Source: an uncultured Spirochaetia bacterium | Lineage (GTDB): Bacteria; Spirochaetota; Brachyspiria; Brachyspirales; Brachyspiraceae | Direction: 5' to 3' | Assembly (NCBI GenBank): GCA_947040945.1 | Contig: CAMRCO010000007.1 | Coordinates: 1-42,727 of the forward strand | DNA: 42,727 nt | Part shown: one piece after another, positions 6,242 through 14,155 of the stretch | Numbering within the stretch: position 1 is the stretch's first letter | Layout: each line of letters opens with the position of its first letter | Position numbers and translations under genes: made by a program | Notes under the pieces: generated by a model | What the model saw: the letters and a program-made list of their open reading frames with translations, nothing else | The model's database searches: none | What the model was told of the DNA's origin: nothing

Positions 6242-8059
6242 ATGGATAGTAATAAAAGAGTCGTGCTAGCTATAGCACTTTCTACTCTTGTTCTTGTGGC
6301 ATTTATGTTTTATCAGATGAAAACTGCACCTCAAATACCAGTAGAAACTCAAAATCAGACTGAACTTTTAGAAGAAGGATTAGCTTTAGATGTTAGTTCT
6401 CTTCAACAACTTACTCCTAAAACAAATGAAGTAATGACTAATCTTACTAAGGAATCAGTAACATTTGAAAATGATTTAGTTGAAGCTACGTTTGAAAATG
6501 GCTCACTTAAATCATATATACTTAAAGATTTTTTAGGTGCTAATGTAAAGGGTGTGAAAGCTACAAACAATGTAAATTTGGTAGAGCAAGTCTATAATGG
6601 AATATATCCTTTTACCTTGGCATTTCAAACAGTTTCAAATTCAATGATTTCAGATAAAAATTTTGTAATAATTACAGATAATGACATCATATATGAAATA
6701 GAAAGTAAAGATGACGAATCAGTAACATTTGTAACTGATGGTTTAATTGATGGAAACTGGATTAGAATAAGAAAATCATTCGGCTTGACAGAAAAATCTT
6801 ATCAATTAGAGAACTCTGTTAGCATCGAAAATATGAGTGAAAATGACATAAATCTAGCTTATTCTTACTTTTTAGGTACAGGTATCGGTCCATATCGACC
6901 AAAAGCTGACACTATAGCTGAAGATAATACAAAAGTTCAATATTTAAGAGAAGGAAAAAAAACAGCCTCAAAGCTTTTAATCGGTACTTCTAAGAAAGAT
7001 GAGCATATATATAAAAGCTATGAAAAACCAATGAATTGGGCTTCACTTGATAACAGATATTTCACTATAATTTCTACATTGCCCACTAAAAATGCACTTC
7101 TCGAAACATTAGCTTTTTCAAATCCTGATACAAATGAATATAAAAATAACTATCAATTAGCAAGTTTTGTATTGACTCATAATATTAAGAAAGGTCAAAC
7201 TGTAACAGATATGATTCCAGTATATGCTGGTCCTAAAAGCAGAGTTTTATTTGCTAAGGAATATAAAGAAGAGTCATATCAATCAATATTTCAAGAATCA
7301 TTTCTTGGACTTAATTTACGTCCTCTTACATACATACTTGATTTAGTACTTGTTAAGCTTTTTAGTTTTACTAAAAGTTATGCTTGGGCGATAATATTGT
7401 TTACTTTTCTGTTTAAGCTTGCAACATTCCCTTTAACTCAAGCATCATATAAATCAATGAAAAAGATGCAATTACTTAATCCAAAAATAGAGAGAATAAG
7501 AAAACAGTATAAAGATGACCCACAGAAAATGAATGCTGAAGTGATGAGTATATATAAAAAAGAGAAGATAAACCCTTTAGGTGGATGCTTACCGATGTTG
7601 CTACCTTTTCCACTTCTAATAGCTTTCTTCTATCTTATGCAGTCAATGGTTGAGCTTAGAAATGCTCCATTCTTGTGGATAACAGATTTGTCATCACCTG
7701 ATAGATTATTTATATTTGCAGAGGCAATACCCCTTATTGGAGGGTTCAATTTTAATTTGCTTCCTATTATAATGGCAGCAACTAGTTATTTAAGCATGAA
7801 ACTACAGCCCTCTTCTTCTGGCAGTAGTGGAGCAGCGGCGACTCAAATGAAGATGATGACGACAATATTTCCACTTATGATGTTGTTTATGTTTTATAAT
7901 TTTGCAAGTGGACTTGCTCTTTACTGGACTGCTCAGAACGTATTTGGTGTTTTACAACAGCTAATAACAGCTAGAATTGACAAAGCAAGAGGGCAGGACA
8001 CAGCTACTTTAATAGAAGAAATTGAAAGTACTAAAAAGAAAAAAAAGAAAAAGAAATAG
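6242..8059 (+). CDS. yidC: membrane protein insertase YidC (Oxa1 family)
   Basis: A 605-residue insertase of the long Gram-negative type. An N-terminal membrane anchor (about residues 7-24) is followed by a large periplasmic domain (about 60-340) and then the 60KD_IMP core with about five membrane segments (about 355-590), including the RPLTYILDLVLVKLF, ATFPLTQASYKSMKKM and INPLGGCLPMLLPFPLLIAFF segments. It inserts and folds inner-membrane proteins, alone or with SecYEG. The presence of the periplasmic domain supports a didermic cell. The C-terminus ends in nine lysines, a basic tail that would sit near the ribosome. AAGGAG lies 11 bases before the ATG. Confidence 0.97.
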   Translation: MDSNKRVVLAIALSTLVLVAFMFYQMKTAPQIPVETQNQTELLEEGLALDVSSLQQLTPKTNEVMTNLTKESVTFENDLVEATFENGSLKSYILKDFLGANVKGVKATNNVNLVEQVYNGIYPFTLAFQTVSNSMISDKNFVIITDNDIIYEIESKDDESVTFVTDGLIDGNWIRIRKSFGLTEKSYQLENSVSIENMSENDINLAYSYFLGTGIGPYRPKADTIAEDNTKVQYLREGKKTASKLLIGTSKKDEHIYKSYEKPMNWASLDNRYFTIISTLPTKNALLETLAFSNPDTNEYKNNYQLASFVLTHNIKKGQTVTDMIPVYAGPKSRVLFAKEYKEESYQSIFQESFLGLNLRPLTYILDLVLVKLFSFTKSYAWAIILFTFLFKLATFPLTQASYKSMKKMQLLNPKIERIRKQYKDDPQKMNAEVMSIYKKEKINPLGGCLPMLLPFPLLIAFFYLMQSMVELRNAPFLWITDLSSPDRLFIFAEAIPLIGGFNFNLLPIIMAATSYLSMKLQPSSSGSSGAAATQMKMMTTIFPLMMLFMFYNFASGLALYWTAQNVFGVLQQLITARIDKARGQDTATLIEEIESTKKKKKKKK

Positions 8060-8106
8060 GCGGTTTAATTACTAGAATATGCTTTTTTGTTTAGGAGTTT
8101 ATTATT

Positions 8107-8784
8107 ATGTTAGTAAAAGAATTTACTGGTAAAAGTGAAAAAGATGCCATAAATAAGGCTTTAGAAGAACTTAGTCTTACAGAAGATCAAGTTAGAATAG
8201 AGGTTATTGATAAAGGAAAGCGTAATATCTTTGGTATAGGGGAAGAAATCCCTAGTGTAATCAGAGTTTATTATGAAGAGATTTCGACAAATTTAAGCGA
8301 ATTTGAAGACATTATGTCACATATCATCTCATTAATGGGAGTTAAAGCGACTGTTGTTGCCAAAGAAGAGAGCGAAACTAAAATACATATAAATGTTACA
8401 TCAGAGAATCCTGCTCTTCTTATAGGAAAAAAAGGTGCTACACTTGAATCTTTACAATTTTTGTTGTCATTAATGGCATTGAAATATTTTAAGGATTCAA
8501 CTGACAGGCGTATTATTCTTGACATTGATGGATATAGAGAAAGGCGAGAGGAAACATTAAAACAGATGGCACGTCAAGCAGCACAACATGCAAAACGAAC
8601 AAGACGACCTGTAAGCCTTGACCCTATGTCGCCTTATGAAAGACGTATAATACACTTAGAGTTACAAGAAGATTCTGAAATAGATACGAAAAGTGATGGG
8701 GAAGCACCTTACAGATTTGTTAAGATATATTCAAAGCGTAAAAACAATCAAGATGGCAACAGGCATAATAATCAAAGATATTAG
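8107..8784 (+). CDS. khpB: RNA-binding protein KhpB/Jag (SpoIIIJ-associated)
   Basis: A 225-residue three-domain protein. The Jag-N domain (residues 1-55, KEFTGKSEKDAINKALEEL ending with IFGIGEE) is followed by a KH domain (about 75-150) with the loop LLIGKKGATLESLQFL, and an R3H domain (about 155-212) whose RxxxH motif is RRIIH in PYERRIIHLEL. Jag proteins bind RNA and affect cell division and envelope growth. The gene follows yidC by 47 bases, the usual order, and is probably in the same transcript. Its C-terminal tail is basic and Asn/Lys rich. It is convergent with glyQ, and I see no clear terminator between them. Confidence 0.95.
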   Translation: MLVKEFTGKSEKDAINKALEELSLTEDQVRIEVIDKGKRNIFGIGEEIPSVIRVYYEEISTNLSEFEDIMSHIISLMGVKATVVAKEESETKIHINVTSENPALLIGKKGATLESLQFLLSLMALKYFKDSTDRRIILDIDGYRERREETLKQMARQAAQHAKRTRRPVSLDPMSPYERRIIHLELQEDSEIDTKSDGEAPYRFVKIYSKRKNNQDGNRHNNQRY

Positions 8785-8814
8785 ACTTAATACTTTTTGA
8801 TTATTACCCCTTTG

Positions 8815-9687
8815 TTATTTATTCTTTATAAGAGGGTAGTTTAATGCTTCTCTTGACTCTATGTATGCTGTTGCGACTAATTTCATTAAATCACGAACAC
8901 GAGTGATATATCCAGCACGTTCTGTTACGCTAATAGCATTTCTTGCATCAAGCATATTAAACACATGAGAGCATTTTATTACCATGTCATAAGCGGGTAG
9001 TATGCACCTATTGTCAAGACATATTAAGCATTCTTTTTCATATTCATCAAAGTGTCTAAAGTACATATCAACATCTGCTATTTCAAAATTATACTTTGAA
9101 AATTCTTTCTCACCTTGAAGATGTACATCACCATATTTCACGCCATGACCCCATTCAAGATCATAAACATTATCTATATTCTGTAAATACATACAAAGAC
9201 GTTCAAGTCCGTATGTAAGCTCACCACTTACAGGCTTTAATGATATTCCTCCAAGTGCTTGAAAATAAGTAAATTGAGTAATCTCCATACCATCAAGCCA
9301 AACCTCCCAACCAAGACCCCAAGCACCCAGTGTAGGGGATTCCCAGTCATCATGAACAAAACGTATGTCATGATCCTTAAAGTTTACACCTAATGCGGCT
9401 AAACTTTCTATATACAATTCCTGAATATTTTCAGGTGAAGGCTTAAGTAATACTTGATACTGATAATAGTGCTGAAGTCTGTTTGGATTTTCTCCATATC
9501 TGCCATCAGTTGGACGTCTTGATGGTTCTACGTAAGCTACAGAAAATGGCTCAGGACCAAGTGCCCTTAAAGTTGTGGCTGGATTAAATGTTCCAGCTCC
9601 TACTTCTAAGTCGTAGCCATACTGAATAATACATCCTTTTTCAAACCAAAATTGATTTAAGTTAGTTATAAGTTCAGTGAATGTCAT
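8815..9687 (-). CDS. glyQ: glycine-tRNA ligase alpha subunit
   Basis: A 290-residue class II synthetase subunit of the alpha2-beta2 type. It contains the hallmark runs [50 protein letters not shown] and TYFQALGG. It charges tRNA-Gly only together with the beta subunit GlyS. The ATG at 9687 was chosen because MTFTELI is the usual N-terminus and GGAGA lies just upstream; the upstream in-frame ATG at 9756 would add a non-conserved stretch and would sit above the promoter. No glyS gene is next to it: the neighbours are khpB (convergent) and nagB (divergent). GlyS must be encoded elsewhere. Confidence 0.96.
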   Translation of the reverse strand: MTFTELITNLNQFWFEKGCIIQYGYDLEVGAGTFNPATTLRALGPEPFSVAYVEPSRRPTDGRYGENPNRLQHYYQYQVLLKPSPENIQELYIESLAALGVNFKDHDIRFVHDDWESPTLGAWGLGWEVWLDGMEITQFTYFQALGGISLKPVSGELTYGLERLCMYLQNIDNVYDLEWGHGVKYGDVHLQGEKEFSKYNFEIADVDMYFRHFDEYEKECLICLDNRCILPAYDMVIKCSHVFNMLDARNAISVTERAGYITRVRDLMKLVATAYIESREALNYPLIKNK

Positions 9688-9723
9688 AAATTCTCCATAA
9701 TAATTATATAAAATAACTGTTAC

Positions 9724-9752
9724 ATTATATAATAAAATTATTAATCTATCAA
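9724..9752 (-). promoter_or_regulatory. promoter of glyQ
   Basis: Minus strand TTGATA (9752-9747), 17 bases, TATAAT (9729-9724). Predicted leader is about 30 bases, too short for a T-box. Confidence 0.7.
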
Positions 9753-9780
9753 GCAAAACATTTATATTTGATTAATAATA

Positions 9781-9809
9781 TTGATTAATTTAGATATGTG
9801 TGTTACTAT
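9781..9809 (+). promoter_or_regulatory. possible promoter of nagB
   Basis: TTGATT (9781-9786), 17 bases, TACTAT (9804-9809), about 40 bases before the nagB ATG. TTGATTAAT also occurs about 12 bases further upstream as a short direct repeat. Confidence 0.45.
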
Positions 9810-9849
9810 CTCGACTGGATTATTTTAATATATATATCTGGAGAATAAT

Positions 9850-10584
9850 ATGAAAATTATAGTAACAGAAAATCATTTAGAAAGTTGCGAGAAAACTGCT
9901 AAAATAATGATGGATATTATAAACAAAAATGAAAAACCAATTTTGGGTCTTGCCACAGGCGGTACAGCAGAGCAGGTTTATGAGGAACTTGTAAAGCTTC
10001 ATAAAAACTCTAACTTGAGTTTTAAGAATGTTTCTACTGTTAATCTTGATGAGTATATTGGGCTTGCTCCTACGCATGATCAAAGCTATAGATATTTTAT
10101 GAATCATCACCTTTTTAGTAAAGTTGATATTAATATTGAAAACACTTATGTTCCTTTAGGTAATACTGAGGCTAATGCTGAACTTAAAAAGTTTCAAGAC
10201 AAACTTAATAGCACTAAAAGACATTTTCAAATTTTAGGAGTAGGCCCAAATGGACATGTCGCTTTTAATGAACCAAATGCTAATTTACACGCTAATGCAC
10301 ATATTGTAGACATTGCCGAAAGCACAATTGAAGCTAATTCACGTTATTTTAATAGTAAGAATGATGTTCCTAAAAAGGCATTCACTCAAGGTATGGGGGA
10401 TATTCTTAAGGCTGAGCAAATAGTGCTTCTTGCAACTGGAGCGAATAAGTCTGATGCTATGAAGTCTTTGCTTTTGGGAGATGAAATATCAACAGAATGC
10501 CCTTGTACATTATTAAAAACACATCCTAATACAACTATTTTTATTGATAAAGACTTAGCAACTTTAATTGGTTATAACGGTTAA
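9850..10584 (+). CDS. nagB: glucosamine-6-phosphate deaminase
   Basis: A 244-residue enzyme converting glucosamine-6-phosphate to fructose-6-phosphate and ammonia, the last step of amino-sugar use. Visible are the phosphate-binding loop GLATGGTAEQ (residues 33-42), the NLDEY motif with the proton-acceptor Asp67, and GVGPNGHVAFNEP (130-142) with His136 and Glu141. Asn134 takes the place of the Asp found in the hexameric E. coli enzyme, as in the shorter Bacillus-type enzymes. The length also fits the non-allosteric short type. No nagA or transporter is adjacent; the gene is alone between glyQ (divergent) and the STAS gene, with TGGAGAA before the ATG. Confidence 0.95.
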   Translation: MKIIVTENHLESCEKTAKIMMDIINKNEKPILGLATGGTAEQVYEELVKLHKNSNLSFKNVSTVNLDEYIGLAPTHDQSYRYFMNHHLFSKVDINIENTYVPLGNTEANAELKKFQDKLNSTKRHFQILGVGPNGHVAFNEPNANLHANAHIVDIAESTIEANSRYFNSKNDVPKKAFTQGMGDILKAEQIVLLATGANKSDAMKSLLLGDEISTECPCTLLKTHPNTTIFIDKDLATLIGYNG

Positions 10585-10598
10585 AGTATAACTTTTAT

Positions 10599-10627
10599 TT
10601 GACTTTAATTAGCTTTCTTGCTATAAT
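10599..10627 (+). promoter_or_regulatory. promoter of the STAS gene
   Basis: TTGACT (10599-10604), 17 bases, TATAAT (10622-10627) in the nagB-STAS gap; near consensus, so the STAS gene need not depend on nagB transcription. The boxes as read give 17 bases between 10605 and 10621. Confidence 0.7.
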
Positions 10628-10658
10628 GATAGTTTAAATATCGATTTAGGAGTGTTTT

Positions 10659-10991
10659 GTGAGTATAAATATTGAAGATAATAATGGTATAAAAGTTGTT
10701 AAGTTTGAAGGCAAGCTTGATGTTAGTTTATCAATTTCTATAGAAACTGAATTAGATAAACTTATAAATGATGGTGCTATAAACATGGTTTTTGATCTGT
10801 CTGGTGTCGAGTATTTAAGTTCTAGTGGTCTTAGAATTTTTATAGTATTTATGAGAAGTTTAAAAGAAAAAGGTGGCAAACTAGTTTTGGTTTGTGTTCC
10901 TGATATTGTTACTAGAGTTTTCAAAACAGTTGAACTTAATGATCTTTTTGAAGTTTATAATTCTGTAGAAGAAGGTCTTGCTTCTTTTTAA
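10659..10991 (+). CDS. anti-sigma factor antagonist (STAS domain)
   Basis: A 110-residue single STAS-domain protein of the SpoIIAA/RsbV type. The phosphoacceptor region is VFDLSGVEYLSSSGLRIF, with Ser55 the expected site in the SSGL motif. In such partner-switching systems the unphosphorylated protein releases a sigma factor or another effector from a serine kinase/anti-sigma partner. No kinase or phosphatase gene is close by; the sigma factor encoded at 3461-4396 is not of the usual partner type. The start is GTG at 10659, with TAGGAGT 5-10 bases upstream. It converges on lepB with a 9-base gap. Confidence 0.92.
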   Translation: MSINIEDNNGIKVVKFEGKLDVSLSISIETELDKLINDGAINMVFDLSGVEYLSSSGLRIFIVFMRSLKEKGGKLVLVCVPDIVTRVFKTVELNDLFEVYNSVEEGLASF

Positions 10992-11000
10992 TCAGTAATA

Positions 11001-11720
11001 TTATTTACTTATAACTTTCCCATTTATAAGGCCAAATGATACGCTTCCAAAATTTCTACTATCATATCCATAATCTCTATTGTCGCTTAGTAAGAAGTAT
11101 TCATTGTATCCTATGATATATGGTGCGAAGTTGTCTCTATATGATGATTCTTTATTTAAGATTCTTTTATCTAAATGTACTTTAAGCCATGGCTCATTTA
11201 AAGGTTCTCCATTTATATAAACTGTTTTATCAATTATTTCAATTGATTCATTTGGTAAACCTATAACTCGTTTAACAATATAATTGTTTTCCATTTTATT
11301 AATTCTTCCGAGAGTTAAAAAATACAATGGATATGCAAAAAATTTATTTAAGAAACCTTTTTTTCTAATTTTAGGATCTTTTACTAAAACAATATCACCT
11401 CTTTTTGGTGTTGAAAATACAAATGTTTTTTCTGTAAGCTTAGATATAAATGGATAAATTGTTATAGCATATCTAAGTTTAGATGTAGTTATAAGTTCTT
11501 TTTTTTCAAATGTTTCAAGCATTGTTTCTGAAGGCATTCTATCAAATCTAATAAAGAATGTTATTATACTATATAGTACAAAAGTTATGATTAAAATTAA
11601 GGATATTTTTTTTAATATTACTTTGACAGTCGGATGTATAATAGAAACTATAGAGTAAATAAATAAAAATAAAAAATCTTTTACTTTTTTAAATAATACA
11701 TTCCATTTTATATTACTCAT
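11001..11720 (-). CDS. lepB: signal peptidase I
   Basis: A 239-residue S26-family leader peptidase. A membrane anchor (about residues 38-58) precedes the catalytic serine Ser64 in RMPSETM; the general base is Lys150 in YIVKRVIGLPNE; box C (RGDIVLVKDP) and box E (SDNRDYGYDSRNFG) are present. It cuts signal peptides from secreted proteins at the outer face of the inner membrane. The active-site motif has Glu-Thr instead of the usual Gly/Asp-Ser before Met (SETM rather than SGSM), a small departure. A positively charged N-terminal extension of about 35 residues with its own hydrophobic stretch suggests a second membrane contact. It overlaps gatC by one base, so the pair is an operon. Confidence 0.93.
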   Translation of the reverse strand: MSNIKWNVLFKKVKDFLFLFIYSIVSIIHPTVKVILKKISLILIITFVLYSIITFFIRFDRMPSETMLETFEKKELITTSKLRYAITIYPFISKLTEKTFVFSTPKRGDIVLVKDPKIRKKGFLNKFFAYPLYFLTLGRINKMENNYIVKRVIGLPNESIEIIDKTVYINGEPLNEPWLKVHLDKRILNKESSYRDNFAPYIIGYNEYFLLSDNRDYGYDSRNFGSVSFGLINGKVISK

Positions 11721-12043
11721 TAATTAGATTTTGTTTTATGTTCGCTACTTTCAAGAGCAGCAGGAACCGCAGGCACCACAATATAGCCATATTCTCCAAC
11801 TCTAGCAAGATTCATTATAGTCTCATTATCTAAAGTTTCACCAGTCACATCATCTCTTCGTACATCTTCTAATTTTGTTACATGATAAAGTGGTTCCACA
11901 CCATCTACATTTACCTCAAATAGTTTTTCTACAAACTCTAAATCTTTATTTAATCTTTTAATCATTTCTTCTTTCTTATCTTCATCAATTTTTAATTTAG
12001 TTTGGAAAAGAAGTCCATTAAGTTCATTAATATCAGTTTTCAT
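11720..12043 (-). CDS. gatC: aspartyl/glutamyl-tRNA amidotransferase subunit C
   Basis: A 107-residue GatC. The family signature is the GVEPLYHVTKLEDVRRDDV segment and the C-terminal YIVVPAV. With GatA and GatB it converts Glu-tRNA-Gln to Gln-tRNA-Gln (or Asp-tRNA-Asn to Asn-tRNA-Asn). The ATG at 12043 is preferred over an in-frame TTG at 12055 because GAGG lies 7 bases before it. GatA and GatB genes are not in the window, so the subunits are not encoded in one operon as in many bacteria. Together with gltX here it suggests indirect formation of Gln-tRNA. Confidence 0.93.
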   Translation of the reverse strand: MKTDINELNGLLFQTKLKIDEDKKEEMIKRLNKDLEFVEKLFEVNVDGVEPLYHVTKLEDVRRDDVTGETLDNETIMNLARVGEYGYIVVPAVPAALESSEHKTKSN

Positions 12044-12082
12044 TTTATACCTCAAATCTAAAATATTTTATACCTGTTTGCT

Positions 12083-12111
12083 ATTTTATAATTAAAAGTA
12101 TATTATTTCAA
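12083..12111 (-). promoter_or_regulatory. promoter of gatC-lepB
   Basis: Minus strand TTGAAA (12111-12106), 17 bases, TAAAAT (12088-12083); leader about 35 bases. Confidence 0.6.
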
Positions 12112-12124
12112 GGGTCTAGGGTTA

Positions 12125-12153
12125 TTGATTTTTTTAGAAATAACACCTTATAT
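12125..12153 (+). promoter_or_regulatory. possible promoter of the GT-C gene at 12194
   Basis: TTGATT (12125-12130), 17 bases, TTATAT (12148-12153); AAGG at 12182-12185 is the ribosome site. Confidence 0.4.
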
Positions 12154-12193
12154 TAAATTGAAATAGTTTGTAATATATTTTAAGGTTTTAAAT

Positions 12194-14152
12194 ATGAAAA
12201 AAAGTAAAATTGTTTGTTTTTCAATATCATTAATTATATTAGCATCTTTTATCACTCTTTCATTATTAGGTGGAGTAGAGCGTAAAGGATATTTAGCAGA
12301 GTTTACTCTTTCACAAAAACTAGGTAATAAATATACGTATAACCTACGCATGAAATATTATGATAAAGTTTTTAGGCATAGCGATATATATGGAGTTTAT
12401 CCTAAAAATACTAATTTACCTGAATATATAAAAAGTATTAAATGGGGAGATAATGGGAGTCCTTTTGGAACGCTTATTAGTGAAAAACAAATAAATAAAA
12501 ATGATAAAATAGATATAGGGTATACACTTAAGATAAAACCAGACATAGCTATATATATAATAATAGCTGTTCTTATACTTATTGGTCTTTGTTTTAAGGA
12601 TAAATTATTACTTTGGTCAGAAAATAAAAAATATATACCAAAAATAGCATTTTTAATTATTTTATCTACATTCTTAGCCTTATTAGTAACATTTGTTTTT
12701 TATAATTTAAGTAATGCTAATTGGACTTTTGGTGACGACCATATATATCTTAGAACAACAACTCAAAAACTGACCACTGGATTTGGGCATGGTATGGGCG
12801 GTGATAGATTTGGTCCATTGTTAGATATGCATAATAATTTGCTCATACCTTTTGGAAATAACCCATTTGTATATCTACTATTAAATAACATAATACTTGT
12901 TGCTATGATTTTATGTTTATTTTTTATAATAAAAAGATATTCAAATCAATATATTTCTATTTTCTTTATTTTTGTTTTATTCACTTTACCAGATATAGTA
13001 TATGTCTTCATGAGTAATATTTTTTCTGAACCTTCCTTACTCTTTTATATTTCTCTATTTGCTATTTTTTATCAAAAAGGACTTGATACATCTAAAAACA
13101 GATACTATATTTTAGCATCTATTGCAGCATTAATTTCAACATATTACAAAGAACCTATGTTTGGTCTTTATCTAGTTTTTGCATTAACACAGCTTATATT
13201 TAACTATAAAAACTTAGAAAAAAATCAAAAATATTTTCTAAGCTTTTTAATATTAAATGCTTGTTTATTTGCTTCTCTATACATCTGGCATATAAAAGAC
13301 TTTTCTGGTACTGGATATGCTTCAGGTAGAAGTGATGGACTTAATCAATTTGGTATTTTTGTATTATATGTTAAAGAAAGCACAATGTTTCTTTTAGCTT
13401 TACTCGTTTCTTTAGTACGTTCTTTTTATATTCTTATAAAAAAAGATAAAAAACTTATTATTTTTGATGCTTACCTTTTTGCTGGACTTGCTTACACATT
13501 CGCATACATTATACTTAAGATGCAAGCTTTTTATTATATATTACCTTCTTCTGTATGTTATTTAATTGCTTTTTCAGGGTATATAAATTATTTAATGAAA
13601 CACATAAAAAATAAAAATGCTACCGTAAATAAAAAGACAATTATTTTTAGTAAATTAGCTGTTATTATTTTAATTGGAGTGCCTCTTTTTATAATACCAA
13701 CATCATATATAAAAAATATAACCATAGCAAAAAATATTGTGCGGGGACGTTACGCTACTATACATGAGACTAAATTAATATCCGCCTTAAAAGACGCTGA
13801 TTTTAATATTTATTCGTACTATGGAAATGACTGGAGATATTACGTTTTAAACGCATTTGCTTCATTTGATGCTCATAATGGCGAATATAAAGCTGATTAT
13901 CTTGCAATAGAGAAAATATTTGAAGACAGTGATATTAGTAATATTCACAATTATGATAAAAATATAGTATTATTTGAAAGCAATTATTCAAATTTAATCA
14001 CAAAAGATTATAACCCAATTGAACTTAAATTAGAAGATTATAGTGAACCAGGAACTATAAGCCTTTTTTCTTTAAAAGGATTTGTATCCAAAAAATCTTT
14101 GGATGAGTACACTGAAATTCTAAATGATATTAATGATAAATATTTAAGATAA
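12194..14152 (+). CDS. multi-pass membrane protein, probable GT-C-fold glycosyltransferase
   Basis: A 652-residue polytopic protein with roughly a dozen hydrophobic segments. After the first membrane helix (about residues 5-24) there is an extracytoplasmic stretch to about residue 115, then further helices, with NWTFGDDHIYLRTTT (about 176-190) at the start of an outer loop. An acidic DD pair here is the usual place of the catalytic acid in GT-C enzymes that use lipid-linked sugars. The C-terminal 130 residues are soluble and probably periplasmic. No close family comes to mind; the alternative is a polymerase or ligase of surface glycan. It is convergent with the tandem GT2 gene (3-base gap) and opens the glycan cluster 12.2-18.9 kb. 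Confidence 0.6.
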   Translation: MKKSKIVCFSISLIILASFITLSLLGGVERKGYLAEFTLSQKLGNKYTYNLRMKYYDKVFRHSDIYGVYPKNTNLPEYIKSIKWGDNGSPFGTLISEKQINKNDKIDIGYTLKIKPDIAIYIIIAVLILIGLCFKDKLLLWSENKKYIPKIAFLIILSTFLALLVTFVFYNLSNANWTFGDDHIYLRTTTQKLTTGFGHGMGGDRFGPLLDMHNNLLIPFGNNPFVYLLLNNIILVAMILCLFFIIKRYSNQYISIFFIFVLFTLPDIVYVFMSNIFSEPSLLFYISLFAIFYQKGLDTSKNRYYILASIAALISTYYKEPMFGLYLVFALTQLIFNYKNLEKNQKYFLSFLILNACLFASLYIWHIKDFSGTGYASGRSDGLNQFGIFVLYVKESTMFLLALLVSLVRSFYILIKKDKKLIIFDAYLFAGLAYTFAYIILKMQAFYYILPSSVCYLIAFSGYINYLMKHIKNKNATVNKKTIIFSKLAVIILIGVPLFIIPTSYIKNITIAKNIVRGRYATIHETKLISALKDADFNIYSYYGNDWRYYVLNAFASFDAHNGEYKADYLAIEKIFEDSDISNIHNYDKNIVLFESNYSNLITKDYNPIELKLEDYSEPGTISLFSLKGFVSKKSLDEYTEILNDINDKYLR

Positions 14153-14155
14153 ATA

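Noticed and set aside
8030-8058. Poly-lysine run at the end of yidC as a frameshift artefact
   Set aside because: A/G codons vary (AAA and AAG mixed), the frame ends properly, and basic C-terminal tails are normal in YidC.
5302-8784. Replication origin near rpmH-rnpA-yidD-yidC-jag
   Set aside because: This block is often near oriC, but I saw no dnaA, dnaN or cluster of TTATCCACA-type boxes here.
12119-12146. GTTATT/AATAAC hairpin with a T-run in its loop as a terminator
   Set aside because: Only 6 bp, AU-only apart from one pair, with a 12-base loop; more likely part of the GT-C gene promoter.
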